Of a DNA stretch of 64,000 nucleotides, positions 37,658-46,429 are shown piece by piece (the first letter of the stretch is position 1; every line of letters begins with the position of its first letter). The DNA is from Rhodanobacter sp. OK091. Lineage in GTDB: Bacteria > Pseudomonadota > Gammaproteobacteria > Xanthomonadales > Rhodanobacteraceae. The stretch lies in contig NZ_FRCH01000005.1 in assembly GCF_900142825.1 (NCBI RefSeq), forward strand, positions 1-64,000. Reading direction: 5' to 3'. The notes below the pieces were generated by a model. The model was not told the origin of the DNA. It worked only from the letters and a program-made list of their open reading frames with translations, and searched no databases. The translations under genes were made by a program, and so were the position numbers.

Positions 37658-38866
37658 CTACACCTTGGCGAACACCAGGCTGGCGTTGGTGCCGCCGAAG
37701 CCGAAGCTGTTCGACATCACGGTGGCCAGTTGCGCCGGCCGACTCGAGCGCACGATCGGGAATCCTTCGGCGCGCGGGTCCAGTTCGTCGATGTGCGCCG
37801 AGCCGGCGATGAAGCCCTCGTTGAGCATCAGCAGGCTGTAGATCGCCTCGTGCACGCTGGCCGCGCCCAGCGCATGGCCGGTCAGCGACTTGGTCGAGGA
37901 CAGCGGCGGCACGGCGTCGCCGAAAACCTCGCGCACCGACTGCAACTCGACGATGTCGCCCAGCGGCGTGGCGGTGCCATGGGTGTTGAGGTAGTCGACC
38001 CGCCCACTGACGTTGGCCAATGCCATTCGCATGCAGCGCACCGCGCCCTCACCGGAGGGCGCCACCATATCGGCGCCGTCGGAAGTGACACCGTAGCCGA
38101 CCAGTTCGGCATGGATGCGCGCGCCGCGCGCCCTGGCATGCTCGTACTCCTCCAGCACCAGCATGCCGCCGCCACCGGCGATGACGAAACCGTCGCGGCC
38201 GGCGTCATACGGGCGTGATGCGCGCTGCGGCGTGTCGTTGTAGCCAGTGGACAGCGCGCCCATGGCGTCGAATTGCGCGGTCATGCCCCAGTGCTCTTCC
38301 TCGCCGCCACCGGCAAACATCACGTCTTGCGCACCATGCCGTATAAGATCGGCCGCGGCACCAATGCAATGCCCCGAGGTGGCGCAGGCGGCGGCGATCG
38401 AATAGCTCAGGCCAAGAATGCCGAACGCGGTGGCCAGCGTGGCCGACACGGTGGAGCACATCGTGCGCGGCACCATGAACGGGCCGACCTTGCGCACGCC
38501 CTTGTTGCGCACCAGGTCACCGGTCTCGATCTGCCATTGCGCCGAGCCACCGCCGGAACCGGCGATCACGCCGCTGCGCGGATGCCGCACCTGCTCGATG
38601 GCAAGCCCGGCATCAGCAATCGCCGAACGCATCGCCACGCAGGCATAGGCGGCGGCATCGCCCATGAAGCGCCGCGGCTTGCGGTCGATCTCGGCATCCA
38701 GGTCGATCTGCGGCACGCCAGCCACCTGGCTGCGCAGGCCCTGCTCGGCGTAGCCCGGCATCGCGCGAATGCCGCTCTGGCCCTCGCGCAGCGCGCGCGA
38801 CACCGTCGCCGGCTGGTTGCCCAGGCACGACACGATACCCATGCCGGTCACCACGACGCGGCGCAT
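37658..38866 (-). CDS. fabB: 3-oxoacyl-ACP synthase I (FabB)
   Basis: Condensing enzyme elongating unsaturated acyl chains, 402 aa. The active-site Cys is in [14 protein letters not shown], with His in [12 protein letters not shown] and [13 protein letters not shown]. The pairing with fabA and the N-terminus [17 protein letters not shown] identify it as FabB rather than FabF. It follows fabA by one base, so it is co-transcribed with it. Confidence 0.94.
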   Translation of the reverse strand: MRRVVVTGMGIVSCLGNQPATVSRALREGQSGIRAMPGYAEQGLRSQVAGVPQIDLDAEIDRKPRRFMGDAAAYACVAMRSAIADAGLAIEQVRHPRSGVIAGSGGGSAQWQIETGDLVRNKGVRKVGPFMVPRTMCSTVSATLATAFGILGLSYSIAAACATSGHCIGAAADLIRHGAQDVMFAGGGEEEHWGMTAQFDAMGALSTGYNDTPQRASRPYDAGRDGFVIAGGGGMLVLEEYEHARARGARIHAELVGYGVTSDGADMVAPSGEGAVRCMRMALANVSGRVDYLNTHGTATPLGDIVELQSVREVFGDAVPPLSSTKSLTGHALGAASVHEAIYSLLMLNEGFIAGSAHIDELDPRAEGFPIVRSSRPAQLATVMSNSFGFGGTNASLVFAKV

Positions 38867-38867
38867 C

Positions 38868-39383
38868 TCAAAAACCCTCGGTGGACTGGAACAAGCCCAC
38901 GCGCATGTCGCTGGCCTCGTAGATCAGCCGGTCGTCGACGAAGGTCTTGCCGTCGGCGATCACCATCCGCAGCTTGCCGCGCATCACGCGGCGGATATCG
39001 ATCTCGTAGCGCAGCAGTTTCGCGCTCGGCATCACCTGCCCCGAAAATTTCACCTGGCCCACACCCAGCGCGCGGCCGCGGCCGGGCTCGCCCAGCCAGG
39101 GCAGGAAGAAACCGCTGAGCTGCCACATCGCATCGAGCCCGAGGCAGCCGGGCATCACCGGATCGCCGATGAAATGGCAACCGAAAAACCACAACGCGGG
39201 ATGGATGTCCATTTCGGCATGGATCAATCCCTTGTCATAAGTCCCGCCCTCGGCGGCAATGTGCGTGATGCGATCGAACATCAGCATCGGCGGCGACGGC
39301 AGCCGTGCATTGCCGTCGCCAAACAGTTCGCCGCGGCCACAGGCCAGCAATTGTTCGTAATTGAACGAGGAAGGGCGGGTCAT
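38868..39383 (-). CDS. fabA: 3-hydroxydecanoyl-ACP dehydratase/isomerase (FabA)
   Basis: Bifunctional enzyme introducing the double bond into fatty acids without O2, 171 aa. The catalytic His is in [24 protein letters not shown], followed by the conserved Asp in GLDAM. N-terminus [22 protein letters not shown] is typical. An FNR-like box is centred 62 bp upstream. This is the anaerobic route to unsaturated fatty acids, with fabB immediately downstream. Confidence 0.95.
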   Translation of the reverse strand: MTRPSSFNYEQLLACGRGELFGDGNARLPSPPMLMFDRITHIAAEGGTYDKGLIHAEMDIHPALWFFGCHFIGDPVMPGCLGLDAMWQLSGFFLPWLGEPGRGRALGVGQVKFSGQVMPSAKLLRYEIDIRRVMRGKLRMVIADGKTFVDDRLIYEASDMRVGLFQSTEGF

Positions 39384-39438
39384 GGAAAGCTCACTAGGTG
39401 GGGAGGTCGCAGTCTGGATGGCGCAGTGCAGGACTGCC

Positions 39439-39452
39439 TTGACTCGGATCAA
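39439..39452. promoter_or_regulatory. FNR-like box upstream of fabA
   Basis: TTGACTCGGATCAA (9 of 10 positions), centred 62 bp above the fabA ATG. Confidence 0.6.
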
Positions 39453-39512
39453 CCAGCGTCATCCGGCAGCACATCGTCGCGTCGCTTGCGCGCAGCGATA
39501 TACCGACGCTCG

Positions 39513-40370
39513 TCAATCGTCACTTCGATGAGCGGTGCGCGCTGCCCGGGCAAACCGCGCGCCCCGGTTGAGCGCGATACGCAAGCCCAGCGGCACCGAT
39601 TCCCAAGGCAGCCGTTCGAGCAGATTACGCGCAGTGAGTCCGAGCTCGGTGTCACCGGTCAGTTCCAGTGCACGCTGGAAGAACAGCGTATCGGCGTCCT
39701 CCAGACGGCTGGCCAGCAGCAACAGATCGGTGGCGCTGCCGCGCACGCTGGCTTCGGGTTTCCCATCGCCGACGCGCAAGCGGCCATCGTGCAGTTCAAG
39801 CACCCAGCGCAGTTGCAGGTCGCTGACCTCGATGCCGAGGCGGCGGCCGCGCATGAATTCCAATGTGCCGTCCTGCAGCGGAACGGCAAGCACGCGCGCC
39901 ATTGCGCGCTCCAGCAAGGCGCGTTGCCAGCGCAGGGGCAGTACGCGCAGCAGCGGTGCGAACCGGCGCGGCGGTGGCAGCAGGCGCAACAGATGCGGTG
40001 CGCGCGATTCGGAGAGAAGCGGGTCGGACATGATGGGCTGCATCATGGCGGGCAACCGCATGGGACCGCCTTGATCGAGGTCAATCGCCATGCCCTGCTG
40101 GCGACACGCATCGACGATCGCCAGGTCCAGCAGACCTGCGGCGGTGTCCGCGGGCAGATCCAGCCGACGTGCCAGCGACTGCGCGCGCGTTCGCACCTGC
40201 CGCTCGCGCGCCAGGTCACGCGACGGCACGCCGGCGCGCGGCTTCAGCGCCGCCACCGCGCGCACAAGCCGGCGCCGTGCAGCGAGCAGCACGATCAGGC
40301 CATCGTCGACGCGGTCGATCGCGCCACGTACATGTGTCAGCGCGAGACGCTCAGGATTGGGCAACAGCAT
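39513..40370 (-). CDS. ubiT: Chorismate mutase-UbiT (SCP2) fusion protein
   Basis: A 285-aa two-domain protein. Residues about 10-95 are an AroQ-type chorismate mutase (IDRVDDGLIVLLAARRRLVR, LARERQVR, LDLAIVDACRQQG); residues about 120-285 are an SCP2/UbiT domain (LPLRWQRALLERAMARVLA, GTLEFMRGRRLGIEVSDL, ASVRGSATDLLLLAS, DTLFFQRALELTGDTELGLTARNLL). UbiT binds ubiquinone intermediates in the O2-independent pathway; normally it has no enzyme domain. An FNR-like box lies 100 bp upstream, and a second lies inside the gene between the domains. I do not know of a characterised fusion like this. Confidence 0.85.
   Translation of the reverse strand: MLLPNPERLALTHVRGAIDRVDDGLIVLLAARRRLVRAVAALKPRAGVPSRDLARERQVRTRAQSLARRLDLPADTAAGLLDLAIVDACRQQGMAIDLDQGGPMRLPAMMQPIMSDPLLSESRAPHLLRLLPPPRRFAPLLRVLPLRWQRALLERAMARVLAVPLQDGTLEFMRGRRLGIEVSDLQLRWVLELHDGRLRVGDGKPEASVRGSATDLLLLASRLEDADTLFFQRALELTGDTELGLTARNLLERLPWESVPLGLRIALNRGARFARAARTAHRSDD
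40071..40084. promoter_or_regulatory. FNR-like box inside the chorismate mutase-UbiT gene
   Basis: TTGACCTCGATCAA on the reverse strand (9 of 10 positions), in the linker between domains. Its centre is 46 bp above Met114 (40031), which could begin a UbiT-only protein; no strong ribosome site is seen there. Confidence 0.4.
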
Positions 40371-40463
40371 CGGTAGGCTCCGTAGATAGTGTTGGAGCGG
40401 CGTGGGAGCAACGACCGGGCAAGTTGCATGGCGCTATCTCGACACAGTGCCAATGCGGCTGCG

Positions 40464-40477
40464 TTGACTTGCGTCAA
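40464..40477. promoter_or_regulatory. FNR-like box upstream of the chorismate mutase-UbiT gene
   Basis: TTGACTTGCGTCAA (8 of 10, fully palindromic), centred about 100 bp above ATG 40370. Confidence 0.5.
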
Positions 40478-40506
40478 AGCAGCCGCGGCAAGACATGCAT
40501 CTTCGG

Positions 40507-41763
40507 TCAAAGCGCGTTCGTCAACGCCTGCTGCCCATGCCATTCGAGTTGCAGCCACAGTTTGGCGCTGTCGCGACCGAGGCCGTCGGCGCGATAGTCC
40601 GCCATCTTGATCAAGCCGCTGAGGCCCGCCGCCAGCGGGAAGCTCAGCGACGCATTCCATTCGCTGCCATAGCGGCCGCCACGATCGGCATGGTAGTCGT
40701 GGTACGACACCACCCAGCCCAGCTTGCCAGCGAGGCCGCTATGACCGAGGTTGCCGCCGACGCTTGCATAGCGATCCTCGAGGCCGCCGGCGGGCGTCAC
40801 GTTGAACTGGTCGTCCCAGCCATTGAACGCGTGCAGCGTGGCCAGCGGGGTTTGCAGTGCATGATGGCCATTGCCGCCCAGATGCTCCCAGCCCAGTTTC
40901 GCGGTGATCCCTTGCACGGTCCAGGCCGGCTCGAGCAGCCAGTAGCTGTGGGCGAAGTGCAGTGGGTTGTTGGCGTAGTCGACTTGCCGAGCCGCCTCCA
41001 GTGTCCAGCCCGGCCCATAGCCATCGCGCACGGCCTTGCCGCTCCAGCGCAGACCATAAGTCGCACTGGACGCGCTGGCCACGTCGCGGTCCTCATGCAG
41101 ATACGCATAGCCCACCCACTGCTGCACACCTTGTATCCAGGCCAGATTCAGCAGATGGGTATTCAGCTTGCGCTCGCGCGCCAGCGGGTTGAGCGCATCA
41201 AGTCCAGCCACCCGGTGCACGCGGTCGAGCCAGTCGTAACGCACCGTCAATGCCGCCAGCGGCTGCCATTGCAGTGCCAGCGCGTCGTACGTCTGCTCAT
41301 ACTGGCGCCAGCCGCTGTTGCCGACCCAGCGCTGGTTGTCCAGCAGCAGCCGCTGACGCCCCACGGTCACGCCGAATGCGTCCTCTTGCCAGCCCAGCCA
41401 GGCCTGATTGAGTTCGCCGCCATGCGGATCGGTGATCGCCGGATACTGTGTGCGGCCGTTCGCGCCACTGTTGTAGCGCTCGCCGGCGCTGGCCACGCCG
41501 GCGCCTTCCAGCAGCCCACTCCAACCGTCGCCGAAGTTCGCGCGCAGGCCCAGCCGCAGACGCAAAGTGTCGGCATTGGCGTCGCGACTGAAGGCATCGT
41601 CGTCCACCTGCTCGTGGCGCAGCCGCGCGTCCCATTCGAGTTGCAGCGGTGCGCTGGCGGATGTTGCCGGCGTGCCGGCACCCTCGGCGCGGATCGATGG
41701 TGCGGTCATCACCGTTGCCAGCAAGCATGCAACGGAAAGAATCCTGCGTGTCGTTTCTATCAT
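40507..41763 (-). CDS. Alginate-export-domain outer membrane porin
   Basis: A 418-aa protein. The signal peptide is MIETTRRILSVACLLATVM, cleaved near IRAEG, followed by a large beta-barrel with alternating aromatic strands (LRLRLGLRANFGDGWSGLLEG, AYLHEDRDVAS, LEWHGQQALTNAL). It resembles the alginate export (AlgE-like) family, which also includes general substrate porins. Its ligand is unknown. It is the only gene in its transcript, with an FNR-like box 60 bp upstream. Confidence 0.8.
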   Translation of the reverse strand: MIETTRRILSVACLLATVMTAPSIRAEGAGTPATSASAPLQLEWDARLRHEQVDDDAFSRDANADTLRLRLGLRANFGDGWSGLLEGAGVASAGERYNSGANGRTQYPAITDPHGGELNQAWLGWQEDAFGVTVGRQRLLLDNQRWVGNSGWRQYEQTYDALALQWQPLAALTVRYDWLDRVHRVAGLDALNPLARERKLNTHLLNLAWIQGVQQWVGYAYLHEDRDVASASSATYGLRWSGKAVRDGYGPGWTLEAARQVDYANNPLHFAHSYWLLEPAWTVQGITAKLGWEHLGGNGHHALQTPLATLHAFNGWDDQFNVTPAGGLEDRYASVGGNLGHSGLAGKLGWVVSYHDYHADRGGRYGSEWNASLSFPLAAGLSGLIKMADYRADGLGRDSAKLWLQLEWHGQQALTNAL

Positions 41764-41816
41764 GGCGCGTCCCCTTGTGGATACACGCAGTCTGCAAGCA
41801 GCCAGGCATCGAAAAA

Positions 41817-41830
41817 CTGACCTTGATCAG
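41817..41830. promoter_or_regulatory. FNR-like box upstream of the alginate-export porin
   Basis: CTGACCTTGATCAG, a perfect dyad at its outer positions (7-8 of 10 to consensus), centred 60 bp above ATG 41763. Confidence 0.45.
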
Positions 41831-41879
41831 GCCGTCGCGATGAATCCGCCCGCTGTGACAACACGCCACGCCAGCGCAC

Positions 41880-41914
41880 ATGCGAAAACGCCGCCATGAT
41901 GGCGGCGTTTCGCG
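41880..41914 (-). terminator. Terminator after the nirK-nirV-sco operon
   Basis: Hairpin AAACGCCGCCAT / ATGGCGGCGTTTT with a short T-run on the reverse strand, 50 nt after the SCO stop. Confidence 0.8.
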
Positions 41915-41962
41915 AATCGACGGATCTCGATGGACGTACAGACGTCCATATCGATCATCGAC

Positions 41963-42532
41963 TCAGTGCCTTGACACCGTCTCGGCGATCGCTTTCACGA
42001 ACGCCGGATCCAGTCGGCCGATCACGCTGGTGCGCGCCGCCATGCGGCCGTCGGCATCGAGCAGGATCAATTCGCTGCTGTGGTTGAAGTCGCCACCGGG
42101 CAACTGCCGATATTGCAGGCCGAGCACGGCGGAAAGCTGGCGCACCTGCGCCGGCTCGGCGCGGGCCAGAGTCCAGAAGCGCGGATCCAGCTTGCGCTTG
42201 TCGGCATAGCGGCGCAGCGCGGCGACATCATCGCGAGCCGGATCGAAGCTCACCGCGAGCAGGTCGACCTGCGAACGCACTGCCGGATCCAGCGCATTGC
42301 GGGTCAGCCGCAGGCTGTCGATGATCAGCGGACAGACCATCTGGCACGAGGTGTAGAACATCGTCACCAGCTGCGGCCGGCCACGCCGCGCGGACAGCAT
42401 CTGCTGCCGGCCGTCCTGACCGGTCAGCTGCACCGGCAGCTGATAGACCGAATCGCCAGGCAACGGCTGGGCTGCATGAGCGCTGCCAACCAGCAGCAGA
42501 ACCATGGCGAGAAATGGCAGCAAGCGTTTCAT
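41963..42532 (-). CDS. SCO1/SenC-family copper chaperone
   Basis: A 189-aa exported thioredoxin-fold protein. The copper-binding CxxxC is Cys63/Cys67 (TSCQMVCPL) and the third ligand is His151 (DFNHSSEL). The signal peptide is cleaved near AHAAQ. It delivers copper or reduces thiols for copper enzymes; placed behind nirK-nirV, it probably serves NirK maturation. It lies 9 bp after the NirV gene. Confidence 0.9.
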   Translation of the reverse strand: MKRLLPFLAMVLLLVGSAHAAQPLPGDSVYQLPVQLTGQDGRQQMLSARRGRPQLVTMFYTSCQMVCPLIIDSLRLTRNALDPAVRSQVDLLAVSFDPARDDVAALRRYADKRKLDPRFWTLARAEPAQVRQLSAVLGLQYRQLPGGDFNHSSELILLDADGRMAARTSVIGRLDPAFVKAIAETVSRH

Positions 42533-42541
42533 GACGGTTCC

Positions 42542-43303
42542 TCAATCGGACTTCGCGCAGCGAAAGCCCATGTTGTTGGTGGTGTCGGCGGCTTTCAGTG
42601 CGGACAGCATCGCGATGCGCATCAGCACCGCGTAGTTTTCCTTCTGCTGCATGCTGAGTGCGCCGGCACCGCAGAACTTCAGCAGATCCGGATCGCCCTG
42701 GTCGCGGCTGTCGCTGGCGACCATCAACGCATTGAAGTCGTCGACCCACTCCCAGACCAGGCCATTGATGTCGCGCACGCCGTAGACGTTGGCGGCGCCG
42801 CCGACCTCCGGCAGGGCCGTGCCGGAAGGCCGCGAGTACCAGCCAAGAATGCTTTCGCGCCATGCGGGGTCGGAGCGTGCATCGCCGCGGGTGGCATCGG
42901 CCGCGGCAGCGAACTCCCACTCGTACCAGCTCGGCAGGCGCGCCTGCTCGCTTTCGCAATACGCCTGTGCGGCAAACCAGCTGACCCGCGTTACCGGTTG
43001 CCCTGGCAGCGCTTCGTCACCCAGCGCATCGGCAGCAGCCCACTGGGTGAGGTAGCGCGCATCGGCAAGGATGCGCGCTACCTGATCGCGTCGCCAGGAA
43101 GGATGAGTCTCCACGAAGGCGAGAAACTCGGCATTGGTGACCAGCTCGGTACGCAGACGGAATGGCGCGACCTGCGCCGCGGCTGCCTTGCCGTCCGCCG
43201 GCAACACGCTGGTAAAACTCCCTCCCGGCAGGGCGACGTAGTCCGCCGCCGTTGCCGGGAGCGCCAGCAGCAAGCCCAGACAAGCCAGTGCCAGCGCGCG
43301 CAT
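42542..43303 (-). CDS. nirV: NirV, formylglycine-generating-enzyme-like protein
   Basis: A 253-aa exported FGE-sulfatase-family protein (GGSFTSV, RTELVTNAEFLAFVE, PVTRVSWFAAQAYCESEQARLPSWYEWEFAAAA, VYGVRDINGLVWEWVDDF, NNMGFRCAKSD). It is called NirV where it neighbours nirK in Pseudomonas and others; its exact function in nitrite reductase assembly is not established. The signal peptide is MRALALACLGLLLALPATA. It begins 2 bp after the nirK stop. Confidence 0.88.
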   Translation of the reverse strand: MRALALACLGLLLALPATAADYVALPGGSFTSVLPADGKAAAAQVAPFRLRTELVTNAEFLAFVETHPSWRRDQVARILADARYLTQWAAADALGDEALPGQPVTRVSWFAAQAYCESEQARLPSWYEWEFAAAADATRGDARSDPAWRESILGWYSRPSGTALPEVGGAANVYGVRDINGLVWEWVDDFNALMVASDSRDQGDPDLLKFCGAGALSMQQKENYAVLMRIAMLSALKAADTTNNMGFRCAKSD

Positions 43304-43304
43304 C

Positions 43305-44828
43305 TCAGTGCGCCGCTGCCGGCGGGGGTGTCGCTTCCGCGCGTGCCTTGGTCACCTCATCCTTGCTGAACTGGCCACCCGGGTTGCCCCAGCTGTTCAG
43401 CACGTAGGTCAGGATGTTGGCCACCTCGTCGTCAGTCAGCTGCGACATCGGCGGCATCACCGAATCGTATTCATGGCCGTTGACGGTGACTTTGCCGGTC
43501 AGGCCATGCGTCACGATGGTCATGGCGCGCTTCGGCGTGGCCGCCAGCAGGCTAGACTTGGCCAGTGGCGGAAACACATTCGGCAGACCTTCGCCGTTGG
43601 CCTGATGGCAGACCGAGCACGTGCCGGCGAACAGCTGTTTGCCCGCGGCGACCTGGTCGTCCTTGGTCAGCGTACCCGACTCATGCGCCTTGGCTGCCGT
43701 AGTCACTGCCTGCAAGTTGCTGCCGGCACGGTCGCTCAGATAGACCGAGTCCACTTCCTTGCCCGAGTAGACCGTCTTGTTCTCCGGGCCGTCCACTTTC
43801 AGGATGCCCAGCGCACCCTTGTTGAAGGCGCGGAAGATCGAATGATCGACCAGCACGTAGCTGCCCGGCACGTCGGTGTGGAACTCCACGATCGCGGCGC
43901 CGCCGGACGGGATCAACGTGGTCTGCACGTTGTGCTGCGCCACGGTGCCGCCCTCGGGCTGCACCTTGTCGAAGATCTCGCCGATCACGTGGAAGCTGGA
44001 GACAAGGTTGGGGCCGCCGTTGCCCACGAACAAGCGCACCTTCTCGTCGGTCTTGGCGGTCAGCGCATTGTCGCCGGTGAGCGCGCCTTCCTTGCCGTTG
44101 AACAGCACGTAGGTCGGATGCTCGTCGATCGCCTTCTCCATGTCGAACGGCTGATGGCCCTTCTCGCGGTACTTGCCGGTGGTGTAGAAGTCGCCCTGCA
44201 TCACGTAGTACTCGTGATCGACCGGGCTCAGGCCCTCCGGCGGCTCGACCAGCAGCAGGCCGTACATGCCGTTGGCGATATGCATGCCCACCGGCGCGGT
44301 GGCGCAGTGGTACACATAGATGCCCTGGTTGAGCGCCTTGAAGGTGAACTGCGACTCGTGTCCCGGCGCGGTGAAGCTGGATGCGGCACCGCCGCCCGGC
44401 CCGGTCACGCCGTGCATGTCGATGTTGTGCGGCATCTTGTTGTTGGGGTTGTTCTTCAGATGGAACTCCACCGTGTCGCCCTGGCGCACGCGGACGAAAC
44501 TGCCCGGCACGGTGCCGCCGAAGGTCCAGAACGTGTAGCTCACGCCCTCGGAGATCTGCATCTCCTTCTCAATCACTTCCAGCTCCACGATGACCTTGGC
44601 GGGATAGTTGCGATGGATCGGTGGCGGCACATGCGGCGGGCTGGTCAGCACGGCGTGGATCGGCGCGCCCTGCGGCGGACCGAAGTCGCCGCGTTCGGAG
44701 GCGACCGATGTGCCGGCGGCCGGTGTAGCGGCGGTCGTGGCCAGACTGGATGAAGCAGACGGCTTGCCGGAACACGCCGCCAGCGCAAGCATCGCGGCAG
44801 CGGCGAGATAAAGGTGCGGACGTGTCAT
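43305..44828 (-). CDS. nirK: Copper nitrite reductase NirK fused to cytochrome c
   Basis: Periplasmic enzyme reducing nitrite to nitric oxide, 507 aa. Type 1 copper ligands are His134, Cys175, His183 and Met188; type 2 ligands are His139, His174 and His329; catalytic residues Asp137 and His280 are present. A C-terminal cytochrome c domain (about 390-490) has CSVCH at 404-408 and a Met in SVMPPMSQ, so electrons can reach copper through an attached haem. The N-terminal lipobox (LAAC, Cys19) predicts a lipoprotein. An FNR-like box is centred 60 bp above ATG 44828. Confidence 0.95.
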   Translation of the reverse strand: MTRPHLYLAAAAMLALAACSGKPSASSSLATTAATPAAGTSVASERGDFGPPQGAPIHAVLTSPPHVPPPIHRNYPAKVIVELEVIEKEMQISEGVSYTFWTFGGTVPGSFVRVRQGDTVEFHLKNNPNNKMPHNIDMHGVTGPGGGAASSFTAPGHESQFTFKALNQGIYVYHCATAPVGMHIANGMYGLLLVEPPEGLSPVDHEYYVMQGDFYTTGKYREKGHQPFDMEKAIDEHPTYVLFNGKEGALTGDNALTAKTDEKVRLFVGNGGPNLVSSFHVIGEIFDKVQPEGGTVAQHNVQTTLIPSGGAAIVEFHTDVPGSYVLVDHSIFRAFNKGALGILKVDGPENKTVYSGKEVDSVYLSDRAGSNLQAVTTAAKAHESGTLTKDDQVAAGKQLFAGTCSVCHQANGEGLPNVFPPLAKSSLLAATPKRAMTIVTHGLTGKVTVNGHEYDSVMPPMSQLTDDEVANILTYVLNSWGNPGGQFSKDEVTKARAEATPPPAAAH

Positions 44829-44881
44829 GAAGGTTCTCCCTGGGTTCTGCTGCCAGATTATGAGAACGCGGTATGGCACCT

Positions 44882-44895
44882 TTGATCTGGATCAG
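44882..44895. promoter_or_regulatory. FNR box upstream of nirK
   Basis: TTGATCTGGATCAG (9 of 10 positions), centred 60 bp above nirK ATG and within the 126-bp gap after nnrS. Confidence 0.75.
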
Positions 44896-44954
44896 CCGGA
44901 ATGGATTTGCGGCGGCGCTGCGTCACCCTGCCACAGCCCATGGTCCACCTGGCT

Positions 44955-46214
44955 TCAGCCGGGTTTGCCGTCAGCACGCGGGGTCAGATAGATCCATGCC
45001 GAACGCAGCACCCACGGCAGAAACGCCAGCAACCAGCCGTATGCGGCGACCACCAACCACAGGTAGACGTCGCCGCCGAACTCGGCGCGGATGCGCACCA
45101 GCGCCACCGCTTGCAGCAGCGCGAAGCACAGCCACGGCACCGCACCCATCTGCATCGGTCGGCCCGAGTGGCCCTGGGTCACGCGGGTCACCATCGCTAC
45201 CAGCATCGAGCCGAAGTAGCCGATCGCCAGCGCATGCAGCGGCGCGCGGAAGAACAGCATCTGGCCGCTGGCGGCATAGATCACGTCCTGCACCGCATAC
45301 AGCGCGAAGGCTACCGGCAGCCACGCAAACGCCAGATGCAACACCGCCAGCACGCCTGGCCGCATCACCTTCCATGGCTGCCACGCCAGCGCATGCCAGG
45401 CGAATACCAGCGCCAGCGGAATGTCGGCCAACCACAGCCAACCCAGCGCGCCGCGCCAGTCCAGCAGCAGATGTGCCAGCAACAACGCCCACACCACCGG
45501 AAGGCTCCAGCGCGGGCGGACCACCGAATAGCTCTTGATCACATTGCTGCTGAAGAACGGCAGCATGCGGTGCGTCACCGAGAAGAAGATCGGCAGCAGC
45601 AAACCGAAGGTGCCTAACCGCGTGGCCAACCGCGCGCATTCGTCCGGAGCGCCGAACAGATAGGCCAGAAAAGCGATCAAGCCGAGCACACCCAGTGCCA
45701 GCGCCAGCAGACAGGAACGCGCATGGTCGTTGCGATCGCTGGACGCACGCAGTACCGACGCCAGCGTGACCAGTCCGATCAGATAGCCCAGCAGCATCAG
45801 CGCCATGCCCAACGCCAACAGCCATGGAAGATCGAGCAATCCCACATTCGCCAGCACGTAGCCGCCGAACACGCAGCCGGCCACCGGCACGTAACGCGAT
45901 CGTGGCAACGAAGGCCGATTCAGCCAGCGCGGAAACACCGTCAGCAGGAAGCCGAAGATGAAAAGCGGAAACATGCCGTACTGGATCAGCATGCTGTGCG
46001 CATACGCCGGCGGAATCGACGGCTGCGGCCAGCTGCCCAGTCCGAAACGCATCCAGGTCAACTCAAGCGCCCACCACGCCATGCTCAGCAGCACCGCGAC
46101 GGAGCCAGCCAGGAACAGCAGCCGGTGCGGCGCCGAGGCGAGCAAAGCCGGCAGCTCGGCGAAGGTCGCGGGCTTGACGGCTGAAGTGGGCAATGAAGTG
46201 GGCGATTCAGCCAT
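44955..46214 (-). CDS. nnrS: NnrS, haem/copper membrane protein of nitrosative stress
   Basis: A 419-aa protein with about 12 membrane helices. It shows the NnrS features YAHSMLIQYGMFPLFIFGFLLTVFPRWL, FSVTHRMLPFFSSNVI and PLHALAIGYFGSMLVAMVTRVTQGHSGR, with conserved His residues that may bind haem. NnrS relieves nitric oxide damage to iron-sulfur and metal pools. The ATG at 46214 is preferred over 46247: an FNR-like box at 46275-46288 would place the transcript start near 46240, after the upstream ATG. Confidence 0.9.
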   Translation of the reverse strand: MAESPTSLPTSAVKPATFAELPALLASAPHRLLFLAGSVAVLLSMAWWALELTWMRFGLGSWPQPSIPPAYAHSMLIQYGMFPLFIFGFLLTVFPRWLNRPSLPRSRYVPVAGCVFGGYVLANVGLLDLPWLLALGMALMLLGYLIGLVTLASVLRASSDRNDHARSCLLALALGVLGLIAFLAYLFGAPDECARLATRLGTFGLLLPIFFSVTHRMLPFFSSNVIKSYSVVRPRWSLPVVWALLLAHLLLDWRGALGWLWLADIPLALVFAWHALAWQPWKVMRPGVLAVLHLAFAWLPVAFALYAVQDVIYAASGQMLFFRAPLHALAIGYFGSMLVAMVTRVTQGHSGRPMQMGAVPWLCFALLQAVALVRIRAEFGGDVYLWLVVAAYGWLLAFLPWVLRSAWIYLTPRADGKPG

Positions 46215-46274
46215 GGCGAGCCAGCTCGGATAAGAACGACTCGCCATGCTGGCAGGTTGGCAGGGACAGCGGCC

Positions 46275-46288
46275 ATGACCTGCATCAG
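46275..46288. promoter_or_regulatory. FNR-like box upstream of nnrS
   Basis: ATGACCTGCATCAG, centred 67 bp above the nnrS ATG 46214 (7-8 of 10 positions). Confidence 0.45.
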
Positions 46289-46360
46289 CTGCCGTGCCGC
46301 GATGCCGGAAGGCTCCGCCACAATCACCATGATCGCATGCCGCCCCGGCAAGACATTCAG

Positions 46361-46374
46361 TTGATCCCGGTCAA
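46361..46374. promoter_or_regulatory. FNR-like box upstream of the SDR-USP operon
   Basis: TTGATCCCGGTCAA (9 of 10 positions), centred 62 bp above the SDR ATG. Confidence 0.65.
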
Positions 46375-46429
46375 CACCGCCCCAGGCCATCTCGCGCACG
46401 CTGCCGTCATCAATCGCGGAGGCACGATC

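Noticed and set aside
43308..44753. A 481-codon frame opposite nirK
   Set aside because: Antisense shadow; low-complexity His/Val/Arg composition and no start region.
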